Assembly: GCA_031426735.1 (NCBI GenBank)
Contig: JASJPK010000026.1
Location: 1-45,540, forward strand
Reading direction: 5' to 3'
Length of the DNA stretch: 45,540 nucleotides
DNA from: PFJX01 sp031426735
Lineage (GTDB): Bacteria; Pseudomonadota; Gammaproteobacteria; Burkholderiales; Thiobacillaceae
Shown here: in pieces, positions 8,657 to 16,782 of the stretch
How positions within the stretch are numbered: the first letter of the stretch is position 1
Layout: every line of letters begins with the position of its first letter
The notes under the pieces: model-generated
The model's database searches: none
What the model saw: the letters and a program-made list of their open reading frames with translations, nothing else
Told to the model about the DNA's origin: nothing
Translations under genes and position numbers: made by a program

Positions 8657-9336
8657 GCATGCGCACGACCAAATTCGGCTTTGTTAGCCTTGCCGCCCTG
8701 CTTGGCCTGGCGGCTTGCACCCTGCCGGGCGCACGCACGCAGGCGATCAGCCATTACGTGCTGGAGGTGCCGGCCGTACAGGCAACCGCGTCGGCAACCG
8801 CGTCGGCAACCGCGTCGGCAGCCGCGCTTCTGCCCGCCGGCGCGGTGCGACCGGTCCTGCTGCTGCGCGAAGCCGAGCCGGGCGGTTTCTCGCAGAGTTT
8901 GCGTCTGGTCTACAGCCGCACGCCCGGCACGCAGGCGCACTATCAATATGCGCGCTGGAACGAAGCGCCGCCGAAGCGCCTGCATACCCTGTTGCGCCAG
9001 CGCCTGCTCGCCAGCGGGCTGTATGCCGGCGTGGTGCCGCTCGGGGCCGGTGTGCAGGGCGACTACCAGTTGAATTTCCGACTGCTCGATTTTTTCCACG
9101 ATGCGGCGCAAACGCCTGGCAGCGCGCATGTCGCGCTGGAGGTCGAACTGGTCCAGCGCAGTACGGCGCGCTTGCTCGGGCAGCAGGTGTTCGTCGCCGA
9201 CGTTGCCGTCGCCAGCCAGACCGCCGTAGCCGCTGCGGCCGGATTGGGGCAGGCCAGCGGCCAGGTGCTCGATGCGGTGATCGCCTGGTTGGCGCGCGTG
9301 CAGCCGGCCCCTGTTGCACCGACCCAGCCCCGCTAA
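8653..9336 (+). CDS. ABC-type transport auxiliary lipoprotein (PqiC/YmbA-like)
   Basis: A 227-residue lipoprotein at the end of the mla run, probably anchored in the outer membrane as the partner of the MCE protein. The signal peptide ends in the lipobox LAAC (Cys22). After it comes ISHYVLEVPA, the usual start of the YmbA/PqiC fold, then an Ala-Thr-Ser linker built from a short DNA repeat (8782-8826), and then the domain core (PVLLLREAEPGGFSQSLRLVYSR, YQYARWNEAPPKRLHTLLRQRL). A second ATG six bases downstream would remove two residues; I kept the one coupled to mlaD. The role is inferred from family and position. Confidence 0.85.
   Translation: MSMRTTKFGFVSLAALLGLAACTLPGARTQAISHYVLEVPAVQATASATASATASAAALLPAGAVRPVLLLREAEPGGFSQSLRLVYSRTPGTQAHYQYARWNEAPPKRLHTLLRQRLLASGLYAGVVPLGAGVQGDYQLNFRLLDFFHDAAQTPGSAHVALEVELVQRSTARLLGQQVFVADVAVASQTAVAAAAGLGQASGQVLDAVIAWLARVQPAPVAPTQPR
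8782..8826 (+). repeat. In-frame 12-bp tandem repeat in the lipoprotein gene
   Basis: Three perfect copies of GCAACCGCGTCG (8782-8793, 8794-8805, 8806-8817) plus a degenerate partial copy. Each unit encodes Ala-Thr-Ala-Ser or its circular permutation, so copy-number change would lengthen or shorten the linker without shifting the frame. Confidence 0.9.
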
Positions 9337-9367
9337 AATACCGGCTTTGCCCATTCGCTTCCCGACC

Positions 9368-9925
9368 ATGCTGCTTTATATCCACGGTTTCAACAGTTCT
9401 TCACGTTCCGGCAAGGCCGTTGAACTCGGCGCCTGGTTAGACCAGCGCGGCCTCGGCGAAGCCTATGTCTGTCCCGATCTGCCGCATCGTCCGGCCGAGG
9501 CGATCCGGCTGCTGGAAGGTCTGATCGCATCCAGTTCCCGCCCGGTGAAATTGCTCGGTAGCTCGCTGGGCGGTTTTTACGCGACCTTTCTGGCGGAAAA
9601 ACACGGTCTCAAGGCGATACTGGTCAACCCTTGCGTGGGCTGCCATCGCAAACTGGCCGGCATGATCGGCCAGACGCAGAAGAACTGGCACAGCGGCGAG
9701 GAATATCTGTTCACCGCCGAACATGCGGCCGAGCTGGATGCTTGCGCCGTCGCGACGATTACCCGGCCGGAACGTTATCTGCTGTTGGCCGAAACCGGCG
9801 ATGCCGTGCTCGACTACCGCGAGGCGGTGAGTTATTACACGGGCGCGCAGCAGATCGTGCTGGAAGGCGGCGATCACGGCTTCTCGCGATTCACCGACAC
9901 CATCCCTGCCATCCTGGCTTTTTGA
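9368..9925 (+). CDS. YqiA-like alpha/beta-hydrolase (esterase)
   Basis: A small cytoplasmic hydrolase of 185 residues in the YqiA/UPF0227 group, predicted to be an esterase. The ATG at 9368 gives MLLYIHGFNSSSRSGKA, the standard N-terminus; the longer frame adds nothing homologous. The nucleophile elbow is LLGSSLGGFYATFLA, the likely acidic residue is in LLLAETGDAVLDY and the catalytic histidine is in GGDHGFSRF. The natural substrate is unknown. In E. coli yqiA lies next to parE, not here. Confidence 0.9.
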   Translation: MLLYIHGFNSSSRSGKAVELGAWLDQRGLGEAYVCPDLPHRPAEAIRLLEGLIASSSRPVKLLGSSLGGFYATFLAEKHGLKAILVNPCVGCHRKLAGMIGQTQKNWHSGEEYLFTAEHAAELDACAVATITRPERYLLLAETGDAVLDYREAVSYYTGAQQIVLEGGDHGFSRFTDTIPAILAF

Positions 9926-9969
9926 ATCCAACTTTGACGCATCCTCAAATGGATTGCGGGTAGCCATAC

Positions 9970-11841
9970 ATGTTTGTTCTTTACGAAGAAGACGGCGATA
10001 TCAAGGCCGGCACCATCCTGGCGGATCAGGACAGTTCACTGCAGATCGAATCCCAGCACGGCAAGCGCGGCAAGCTGAAGGCCGGGCATGTGCTGTTGCG
10101 CTTTGCGGCGCCGGCCCCGGCGCAAGTAATGGAGGAGGCGCGCGCGCTACGGCAGGAGCTCGATCTCGATTTTCTGTGGGAAGTCGCCGGCGGCGAGGAA
10201 TTCGGCTTCGAGACGCTGGCGCAGGAATATTTCGGCCACAAACCCTCGCCGTCGCAAGCCACCGCCATCGCGCTGGCTTTGCATCAGGCGCCGATCTTTT
10301 TCCAGAAGAAGGGCAAGGGCCGCTACAAGGCCGCCCCGGCCGAAACCCTGGCCGCCGCCAAGCTGGGGCTGGAACGCAAGGCGCGCGAAGCGGCGTTGCG
10401 CGCCGAATGGGTCGCCATGCTGGTGCGCAGCGAGATGCCGGAGAGCCTGGGCGCCAAGGTGTTCGAACTGGCGCACAAGCCGGACAAGAACAGCCTGGAA
10501 TACAAGGCGCTGGCGGATGCCTGTGCCGAAACCAATCTTTCCGCGGTGCGCCTGCTCGACAAGTGCGGCGCGATTCCGTCCAGCCTGGAGTTCCATCGCC
10601 AGGCTTTCTTTCTGACCCATTTCCCGCGCGGGCTGGCTTTCCCCGCTCTGGCCGCGCCGTTGCCGCCGCCCGAGTTGCCGCCCGGCGATGCGCCGGCATT
10701 CAGCATCGACGATGCCGCCACTACCGAGATCGACGATGCTTTTTCGGTGATCTTCCGCGCCGACGGTTCGGTCCGCGTCGGTATCCACATTGCCGCGCCG
10801 GCATTGGGCATCACGCCCGGCTGCGATCTCGACAAGCTGGCGGCGACGCGGCTGTCGACCATCTACATGCCCGGCGACAAGATCACCATGCTGCCGGAGG
10901 GGCTCATCGCGCAGTACACGCTGGCCGAGAACCGCGATTGTCCAGCGCTGTCGCTGTATGTCGAAGTCGGGCCGGATTACGCCATCCAGAGCTTGTCCAC
11001 CCGGGCCGATTCGATCCGCATCGCAGCCAATCTGCGGCATGAGACGCTGGAGCCGTTGTTCAACGAATCGACCATCGGCCAGCCCGGCGCGGACTACCCT
11101 TTCCGGCGCGAACTGGAATGGTTGTTCGGCTTTGCCAAGCAACTCGAAATCGGGCGCGGCAAGGCGGATCAGGTGCAGCGCCACGATTACGTGTTCAAGG
11201 TGAACGGCGTCGGCAACGAGGCGCATGTGGACATCGTGCCGCGCGTGCGCGGCAACCCGATCGACAAGCTGGTCTCGGAAATGATGATCCTGGCCAACAG
11301 CCGCTGGGGCGGCATGTTGGCGGATCGCAATGTGGCTGGCATCTATCGTGCGCAAACCGGCGGCAAGGTGCGCATGACACTGAAACCCGCGCCGCACGAA
11401 GGGCTCGGCGTGGCGCATTACACGTGGAGCACTTCGCCGCTGCGGCGTTATGTCGATTTGCTGAATCAACGCCAGATCCTGGCGGTTGCGCGCGAAGAAG
11501 CGCCGCCGCATACCGGCAACGACCAGTTGTTGTTCGCCGCCGTGCGCGATTTCGAACTCGCCTACGACGCCTACAACGAATTCCAGCGCGGTATGGAGCG
11601 GTACTGGTGCTTGCGCTGGTTGCGCCAGGAAGGCATCCAGGAAATCGATGCCACGGTCTGGCGCGAGAACCTGATTCGGCTCGACGGTTTGCCCTTCGTC
11701 GCCAAAGTCGTGGGCGCGCCGACGTTGAATCCGGGCGAACGGATACGCGTCGCGCTGGCGGATATCGATCTGCTCGACGTCGATCTGACATGTCGTTTTG
11801 TTCGGCACGATCCATCCGTGAACACGGCAACGGATGGCTGA
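9970..11841 (+). CDS. RNB-domain exoribonuclease (RNase II family)
   Basis: A 623-residue 3'-to-5' exoribonuclease-like protein. The catalytic RNB domain (about 235-540) has the acidic signature FSIDDAATTEIDDAFSV, with the metal-binding aspartates, then GIHIAAPA and the C-terminal conserved stretch HYTWSTSPLRRYVDLLNQRQIL. The N-terminal 230 residues do not look like the canonical double cold-shock domains of RNase II/RNase R. The C-terminal S1 domain, if present, is reduced (about 555-615). This shorter form next to tonB is common in betaproteobacteria. The last eight bases overlap the tonB start. Confidence 0.88.
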   Translation: MFVLYEEDGDIKAGTILADQDSSLQIESQHGKRGKLKAGHVLLRFAAPAPAQVMEEARALRQELDLDFLWEVAGGEEFGFETLAQEYFGHKPSPSQATAIALALHQAPIFFQKKGKGRYKAAPAETLAAAKLGLERKAREAALRAEWVAMLVRSEMPESLGAKVFELAHKPDKNSLEYKALADACAETNLSAVRLLDKCGAIPSSLEFHRQAFFLTHFPRGLAFPALAAPLPPPELPPGDAPAFSIDDAATTEIDDAFSVIFRADGSVRVGIHIAAPALGITPGCDLDKLAATRLSTIYMPGDKITMLPEGLIAQYTLAENRDCPALSLYVEVGPDYAIQSLSTRADSIRIAANLRHETLEPLFNESTIGQPGADYPFRRELEWLFGFAKQLEIGRGKADQVQRHDYVFKVNGVGNEAHVDIVPRVRGNPIDKLVSEMMILANSRWGGMLADRNVAGIYRAQTGGKVRMTLKPAPHEGLGVAHYTWSTSPLRRYVDLLNQRQILAVAREEAPPHTGNDQLLFAAVRDFELAYDAYNEFQRGMERYWCLRWLRQEGIQEIDATVWRENLIRLDGLPFVAKVVGAPTLNPGERIRVALADIDLLDVDLTCRFVRHDPSVNTATDG

Positions 11842-12769
11842 AGGCTTGAGTGCAATGCCGCTAGCCGCTCGCATCGGATCTGAGGCCAAGGCCTGGCTTG
11901 GCTTCCTGGGTACGGCGATAGCAACATTCGGCAATGCAATACTGGTGTCATTGATCATTCACGTTGTCGTGATCTTTGGTGTCCAGAAAACCCAGGTCAA
12001 CCCGAAACTGTTCGAGAACACCTCGCCGCCTATCGATGTGGTGCTGGTCAACGCCAAGACCAAGGCGAAACCGCTGCAGGCCGACGTGCTGGCGCAGGTG
12101 AATCTCGACGGCGGCGGCAATGTCGACGATATCCGCCAGGCCAAATCGCCCTTGCCGGCGGCCGATCGCGACCAGACCCTGAGCACCGAAGCCGAGTTCA
12201 ACGCGCGCGTGCAGGCGCTGGAGCAACAGACCAAGGCACTGATGCAGCAGATCAAGTCGGATTACGCGGTGCCGGTGCAGAAGCCCGTGCCTGTCGCCGA
12301 CCCGCGCCCGCCCAGCCCGACGCCGGCGCCGCTCGATCTGGCCTCGCGCAGCCTGGAAATGGCGCGCCTGCAAGCCCGCATCGACCAGCAACGCGAGGAG
12401 TATCAGAAACGTCCGCGCCGGATGTTCGTCGGCGCGCGCGCGCAGGAATTCACCTTCGCGCAATATGTCGAGGATTGGCGCATCAAGGTCGAGCGGGTCG
12501 GCAACCTGAATTATCCGGAAGCCGCCAAGCGCAACAGCCTCTACGGCACCTTGATGCTGACCGTAAACATCTTCGATAGCGGCGAAATCGAATCGATCCA
12601 GATCGACCGCTCGTCCGGATCCAAGGTGCTCGATGCCGCCGCCGTCAAGATTGTGGAAATGTCCGCGCCATTTCCGCGTTTCCCGGAAGCCATCCGCAAG
12701 AAAGTCGATATTCTCGGCATCACGCGTAGCTGGACGTTTACACGTTCCGACCAGTTGACGACGCAATAA
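11834..12769 (+). CDS. tonB: TonB-family energy transducer
   Basis: An inner-membrane-anchored protein of 311 residues that would pass proton-motive-force energy to outer-membrane receptors. It has one N-terminal membrane helix (AILVSLIIHVVVIFGV, about 36-51) and a periplasmic linker with a helical Gln-rich part (FNARVQALEQQTKALMQQ) and a short Pro-rich stretch (PRPPSPTPAPL). The C-terminal TonB domain begins near YVEDWRIKVERVGNLNYPEAAKRNSLYG and includes IDRSSGSKVLDAAAVKIV. No exbB or exbD is adjacent. An internal ATG at 11855 is an alternative start. Whether it serves iron uptake is not shown by the sequence. Confidence 0.88.
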   Translation: MAEGLSAMPLAARIGSEAKAWLGFLGTAIATFGNAILVSLIIHVVVIFGVQKTQVNPKLFENTSPPIDVVLVNAKTKAKPLQADVLAQVNLDGGGNVDDIRQAKSPLPAADRDQTLSTEAEFNARVQALEQQTKALMQQIKSDYAVPVQKPVPVADPRPPSPTPAPLDLASRSLEMARLQARIDQQREEYQKRPRRMFVGARAQEFTFAQYVEDWRIKVERVGNLNYPEAAKRNSLYGTLMLTVNIFDSGEIESIQIDRSSGSKVLDAAAVKIVEMSAPFPRFPEAIRKKVDILGITRSWTFTRSDQLTTQ

Positions 12770-12840
12770 GATTTGTTGCTGGCCCGATAAAGCCAGTCAA
12801 TCGTAAAATCCGTGTTTCCCAATTTCCGGAAGGATTCCGC

Positions 12841-13845
12841 ATGCATACCGGTACCACGCTCACCCAATTCATTATCGAAGAACAGCGCCACATTGCCGGC
12901 GCCACCGGCGAGTTCACGGCACTGCTGAACGATGTCGTCACCGCCATCAAGACCATTTCCAACGCGGTCAACAAGGGTGCCCTGATCGGCGTCATGGGCG
13001 CGCTCGAATCCGAGAACATTCAGGGCGAAACGCAGAAGAAGCTGGACGTCATCACCAACGAAATGATGATCCGCAGCAACGAATGGGCCGGCCACCTGGC
13101 TGGCATGGCTTCGGAGGAAATGGATGAGGTTTACCCGATTCCAACCCGTTATCCGCTCGGCAAATACCTGATGGTGTTCGACCCGCTCGACGGATCCAGC
13201 AACGTCGACATCAACATCTCCGTCGGCACGATCTTCTCCATCCTGCGCGCGCCGGTGCCCAACCGTGCCGCCTCTGCGGCTGACTTCCTGCAACCCGGCG
13301 TCAAGCAGGTCTGCGCCGGCTATGCGCTGTACGGTTCTTCCACCATGCTGGTGCTGACCACCGGCCATGGCGTCAACGGCTTCACGCTGGACCGCGACAT
13401 CGGCGAGTTCATCCTGACCCACCCGGCCATGAAGATTCCGGCCGACACCAAGGAATTCGCCATCAACGCATCGAATCAGCGTTTCTGGGAAGCGCCGGTG
13501 CAGCGTTACGTCGCGGAATGCCTGGAAGGCAGCACCGGCCCACGTGGGCGCGACTTCAACATGCGCTGGGTCGCCTCGATGGTGGCCGAAGTGCACCGCA
13601 TCCTGACTCGCGGCGGCATCTTCATGTACCCGCGCGACACCAAGGACGCCAGCAAGCCCGGCAAACTGCGCCTGCTCTACGAAGCCAACCCGATGAGCTT
13701 CATCGTCGAACAGGCCGGCGGCGTGTCTTCAACCGGTTATGAACGGATTCTGGATATGACCCCGGAAAACCTGCACCAGCGCGTGCCGGTGATCTTGGGA
13801 TCGAAGAATGAGGTTGAGGTGGTGCTGGGATATCACCAGGGCTGA
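12841..13845 (+). CDS. fbp: Class I fructose-1,6-bisphosphatase
   Basis: Hydrolyses fructose 1,6-bisphosphate to fructose 6-phosphate in gluconeogenesis, or in the Calvin cycle in autotrophs. The protein has 334 residues, as usual. GGAAGGA at 12828-12834 precedes the ATG. Metal-binding motifs are present: the glutamate-containing ASEEMDEV and VFDPLDGSSNVDINISVGTIFS. The C-terminal substrate region YPRDTKDASKPGKLRLLYEANPMSFIVEQAGG is intact. It stands alone with its own terminator. No Calvin-cycle gene is nearby, so the window does not decide autotrophy. Confidence 0.97.
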   Translation: MHTGTTLTQFIIEEQRHIAGATGEFTALLNDVVTAIKTISNAVNKGALIGVMGALESENIQGETQKKLDVITNEMMIRSNEWAGHLAGMASEEMDEVYPIPTRYPLGKYLMVFDPLDGSSNVDINISVGTIFSILRAPVPNRAASAADFLQPGVKQVCAGYALYGSSTMLVLTTGHGVNGFTLDRDIGEFILTHPAMKIPADTKEFAINASNQRFWEAPVQRYVAECLEGSTGPRGRDFNMRWVASMVAEVHRILTRGGIFMYPRDTKDASKPGKLRLLYEANPMSFIVEQAGGVSSTGYERILDMTPENLHQRVPVILGSKNEVEVVLGYHQG

Positions 13846-13871
13846 TCAACCGGCGGAACCCCGCTGTTAAT

Positions 13872-13902
13872 GAAGAAGGGCGCCGCTAGGGCGCCCTTCT
13901 TC
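13872..13902. terminator. Bidirectional hairpin terminator between fbp and the exported-protein gene
   Basis: A perfect 13-bp stem (13872-13884 with 13890-13902) around a five-base loop. It is GC-rich at its tip and ends in GAAGAA/TTCTTC. It lies 26 bases after fbp and 21 bases beyond the stop of the convergent gene, so it can serve both. The U-tract is imperfect. Confidence 0.8.
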
Positions 13903-13923
13903 ATATGAAAGCCCGCGGATGAA

Positions 13924-14601
13924 TCAGGGCAGGGCGGGAATATTGACCGGACAAGCGCCGGAGCCGTTGATGCACTTGAAATAGGTCAATACTTCTGCGG
14001 CACCCCACATCTTGCCCGGGAAAGTCGCGGTCGCCTCGACGGTGCCGCCGGCGATGACACCATTGAACAAGCGTGCAACTTCGATTGCCTTGATCGGGAA
14101 GTTGGTCGGGCCGCCCAAAGCATCCAGACTGAGGGCGTTCAGCATGGCGGCTACAGCTTCTTTACCTAAGGCAGGGTTGGGGGCGCCGGAGATCAGATTG
14201 CCATTGAGTACATCAAGCAAAGTCGCATCGTTATTGTTCGGCTTCTTATAGATATTGTCCATGAAGGTCAGCGCGGCAGTCACACCCTTAGGGGTGCTTT
14301 GAAATGCACGAGAGCCGGTTCCCGCGTTATTGAGCGCCTGGATCGGCCAGTTGCCGACCGGCGTCAACGCCTTCCACTGGTCCGCCGTCTTGACGCCGGA
14401 CACCACGCAGGTGTCGCTGCCATGCGAAGAAGTATTGCCGGAGAGTTTTCCGGAAACCGTACAGTGATAGGAGAAGCTTGCGCCGAGCACGGGCTTGCTG
14501 GCCAACGTAGCGAGGACGACTGGTGCAGCCAGACCGCCTTTGGTGAAACGCCTGCGCTGTTGGTTGGGTTGTTCCGTCATTTGGACTTTATCGTCTTGCA
14601 T
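13924..14601 (-). CDS. Exported RR-signal protein, putative client of the HPr-rel-A block
   Basis: A 225-residue protein of unknown function. The N-terminus has QQRRRFTKGG (14-23) followed by a hydrophobic stretch ending near PVLGA (38-42), a twin-arginine-type signal. The start at 14601 is supported by GGAAGGA seven bases upstream. The mature part has four cysteines (47, 65, 210, 217). The motif HCTVSGKLSGNTSS and a downstream DQWKALTPVGNWP recall exported proteins I have seen beside HprK-related kinase genes, which carry C-x-V-S-G-x-x-S-G-N and a W-K…W-P segment; that resemblance is from memory, not a search. Base composition looks less GC-rich than the neighbours. It lies 190 bases beyond the nucleotidyltransferase gene on the same strand and has its own sigma-54 promoter. 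Confidence 0.78.
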   Translation of the reverse strand: MQDDKVQMTEQPNQQRRRFTKGGLAAPVVLATLASKPVLGASFSYHCTVSGKLSGNTSSHGSDTCVVSGVKTADQWKALTPVGNWPIQALNNAGTGSRAFQSTPKGVTAALTFMDNIYKKPNNNDATLLDVLNGNLISGAPNPALGKEAVAAMLNALSLDALGGPTNFPIKAIEVARLFNGVIAGGTVEATATFPGKMWGAAEVLTYFKCINGSGACPVNIPALP

Positions 14602-14638
14602 GCTCTTGTCCTTCCTATGGTGTATGCATCGGATTCTA

Positions 14639-14653
14639 GCAATTAACGCGCCA
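14639..14653 (-). promoter_or_regulatory. Sigma-54 (RpoN) promoter, -24/-12 type
   Basis: On the minus strand the sequence reads TGGCGCGTTAATTGC, with GG and GC separated by exactly ten bases. The consensus is TGGCAC-N5-TTGC, so 14 of its positions (all but one of the fixed bases) are satisfied. The predicted transcript start, near 14627, leaves a leader of about 25 bases carrying the GGAAGGA ribosome site. The flanking DNA is AT-rich. An enhancer-binding activator would be required; none is encoded near it. Confidence 0.72.
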
Positions 14654-14791
14654 TATTCCTTACTATATGATTATTAAGGAGAATATTTTGCTATCTAGCG
14701 CGGCATGTAAAGAATGCCGACAAAATGATTCATGCATCAAGGGTATCGTCCGGTCGGCGAAACGCTAGGCCGTGTCGATATTCCGCCGCGG

Positions 14792-15883
14792 CTATTCGTC
14801 TTCCGATGCTTGTACTTGGCGGGCCATCCAGGCTTTGCGGATCAGATGCGGCAGCAGCAAGTGTGCGGGCATGCGCAACCAATGGCTGCGGACATACAGG
14901 AAGAACTTCGCTATGGATGTCCAAGAATTGCGACACTTCGGGTGAGCGCTAGCGAAGGCGGCGAGGAACAAAGTGTCCATTCCGCGGTTGGCGATGCTGC
15001 CGGGACGTCCTGGACATTGTGCGATGACTTGAGCCGGAACCGGCGTGTCGAGCAGGCTTTTGGCGTAACGCAAGGCGTAGTGCAGGGGGCGCCCGAGATT
15101 CAATGCGCCGGCGCGGGTCACGAGTTGTTCCCAGAACCCCGGCATGTTCGCGTAATCGCGCAACAGCGCATCCAGATCGGCGAGATCGCGCAGGCCGTGC
15201 TGCCACTCTCCTTCATGGAACAGGTGCGTGGCCGAATGCAAAACCTGATCGGCTGGCGCCAGTATGTAAAAGCCCGGGAATTCCGGTAGTGGGATTGCCG
15301 CTGCGAGGAGCTGTGCTGGCTGCGTTTTGATACGCGCGGTTTCCGGCAGAATGTTGTGATGCAGGTCCAGCACGGTTTGCCGACTCAGATGGCGCATGGG
15401 CGGGAGTTCGTGCATCCATTCCCGGTAATAGCGCTGATCGTATTCGTCGTGGTGGCTGCTGACCCAACCGGCCAGCATCAGATCGGATTCGGCATCCAGA
15501 ATCAGCGATTTCGGCACCATCAGATCGATATCCGAAAATAGCCGTCCCGCCGCCGGCGCCAGGTTTGCAGCGGCGTAAGCGGCGCCTTTGAGGAGAACGG
15601 CCGGACCCGGGAATCGTTCCAGCGCTCTGCCAAGCTGGACCAATTCCCAGGTAACGGAACGTTGCTGTTGTTCAGCCAGATTCAGCGCAGCTTCCAAATG
15701 GCGCGACACGGCGACAGGCAGCGCGTCCGCCACGCCGGCGCTGCGCGCGAGTGCGCCCAGGCGGCCGAGCAGGCCGGCGGCTTCAGCCTGCCGGATGGTC
15801 CGGTCCCAAGTGTCCGCGTCGAACGACATCATTTGCGACGGTTCGCGGAGTGCGCGGAGCAAGGCTGCGCAAACGGCTCTCAT
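14792..15883 (-). CDS. NTP_transf_5-like nucleotidyltransferase family protein
   Basis: A 363-residue protein matching the uncharacterised nucleotidyltransferase family (NTP_transf_5). The diagnostic parts are AVLLKGAAY (about 95-103) and GRLFSDIDLMVP (113-124) with the Asp-x-Asp metal pair at 118-120. Then comes LDLHHNIL, and LAPADQVLHSATHLFHEGEW with histidines further on. The C-terminal third is helical. The ATG overlaps the stop of the HprK-like gene (ATGA), so translation is coupled. The family is often found with capsule, peptide-modification or HprK-like genes; what is transferred is unknown. It is the last gene of the coupled trio. Confidence 0.85.
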   Translation of the reverse strand: MRAVCAALLRALREPSQMMSFDADTWDRTIRQAEAAGLLGRLGALARSAGVADALPVAVSRHLEAALNLAEQQQRSVTWELVQLGRALERFPGPAVLLKGAAYAAANLAPAAGRLFSDIDLMVPKSLILDAESDLMLAGWVSSHHDEYDQRYYREWMHELPPMRHLSRQTVLDLHHNILPETARIKTQPAQLLAAAIPLPEFPGFYILAPADQVLHSATHLFHEGEWQHGLRDLADLDALLRDYANMPGFWEQLVTRAGALNLGRPLHYALRYAKSLLDTPVPAQVIAQCPGRPGSIANRGMDTLFLAAFASAHPKCRNSWTSIAKFFLYVRSHWLRMPAHLLLPHLIRKAWMARQVQASEDE

Positions 15884-16782
15884 CGCACCAGTTCCTCGAA
15901 TGCACGTAGGGCTTCATCCAGCTGCGAGTACTCGAAATCCCAGCAGGCACAGGATTCGATCAGCTCGGCATTGAGTTCGAAACCGCGCCGGCCGAGCAGG
16001 CTGTAATTGAAGGCGTGGTTGGCCGCATGCATGAATGCGTCGGCTTTCGAGTGGCGGCTCAGACGCGTTTGCGCGCCGGCTCGCCAGCGGGGAAACACGA
16101 TATGCGCCGCCCGCGCCTTTTCGTCGACGCGTGCGACGCTGTCGACGGGGGGGCGCAGATGCGCGACGGTGCCCTTGTGGGTGTCATGGGCGGCCTCTCC
16201 CATCACGGCGCCGGCATCGAACGACTGGATGATGGCGATCGACTGGTTTTTCAGGCTGATCGGACGCGCCAGGCCGACGATCAGGCCGTCGTCGCGGTCG
16301 ATCAGCGTCAATTCGTCCGACAATAGTCTCCAGCCGGATAAGGCCAGCGCGGCGGTGAGTGTGCTTTTGCCGGCGCCAGGGTCGCCGGGCAGGATCACCG
16401 CCTGTCCGTTCCTTTCCAGGACGGCGGCATGGAGCTGCAGATAATGATGGGCATGACTGGCGATGCACCAGTTCATGCCCCATTCGAGCAGTGCGAAATC
16501 GTGGTTGGCCGGCAGCGGTTTGAACGGTGTGGCGGTGTCGTACCAGAAGTCGACTTGCGGTTTGAGCCATCTGCGCATTCCGGCAGCAAGATCGACGCGC
16601 GCGTGAAAGTCGCGAAAACCGCTGTCTGCCTCGACGGGAAACTGGTCGTACAACGTGCGCAACCCGCGCAGTACGCCGGGCCGGCGGCTTTGCAGACGAA
16701 AGCGGAACGGACCGGTCACCAGCGTGAGGCCTTGCGTCATCCGGCGGGCGAATTCCGCCTCGGTCAGCTCGCCCAGTTTCAT
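15880..16782 (-). CDS. HprK-related kinase A
   Basis: A 300-residue protein whose C-terminal half resembles the kinase domain of HPr kinase/phosphorylase. The ATP loop is LPGDPGAGKSTLTAAL (131-146) and LLSDELTLI (153-161) supplies the acidic pair. Unlike true HprK, the N-terminal domain (1-115) is different (LTLVTGPFRFRLQSRRPGVLRGLRTLYDQFP). No HPr, EIIA or other PTS gene is in the window. The ATG at 16782 overlaps the pqqD-like stop by four bases; the longer frame upstream is the neighbour's region. I recognise it as the kinase of the so-called HPr-rel-A system. Its substrate is not known; the neighbouring small protein or the exported protein are candidates. Confidence 0.86.
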   Translation of the reverse strand: MKLGELTEAEFARRMTQGLTLVTGPFRFRLQSRRPGVLRGLRTLYDQFPVEADSGFRDFHARVDLAAGMRRWLKPQVDFWYDTATPFKPLPANHDFALLEWGMNWCIASHAHHYLQLHAAVLERNGQAVILPGDPGAGKSTLTAALALSGWRLLSDELTLIDRDDGLIVGLARPISLKNQSIAIIQSFDAGAVMGEAAHDTHKGTVAHLRPPVDSVARVDEKARAAHIVFPRWRAGAQTRLSRHSKADAFMHAANHAFNYSLLGRRGFELNAELIESCACWDFEYSQLDEALRAFEELVR

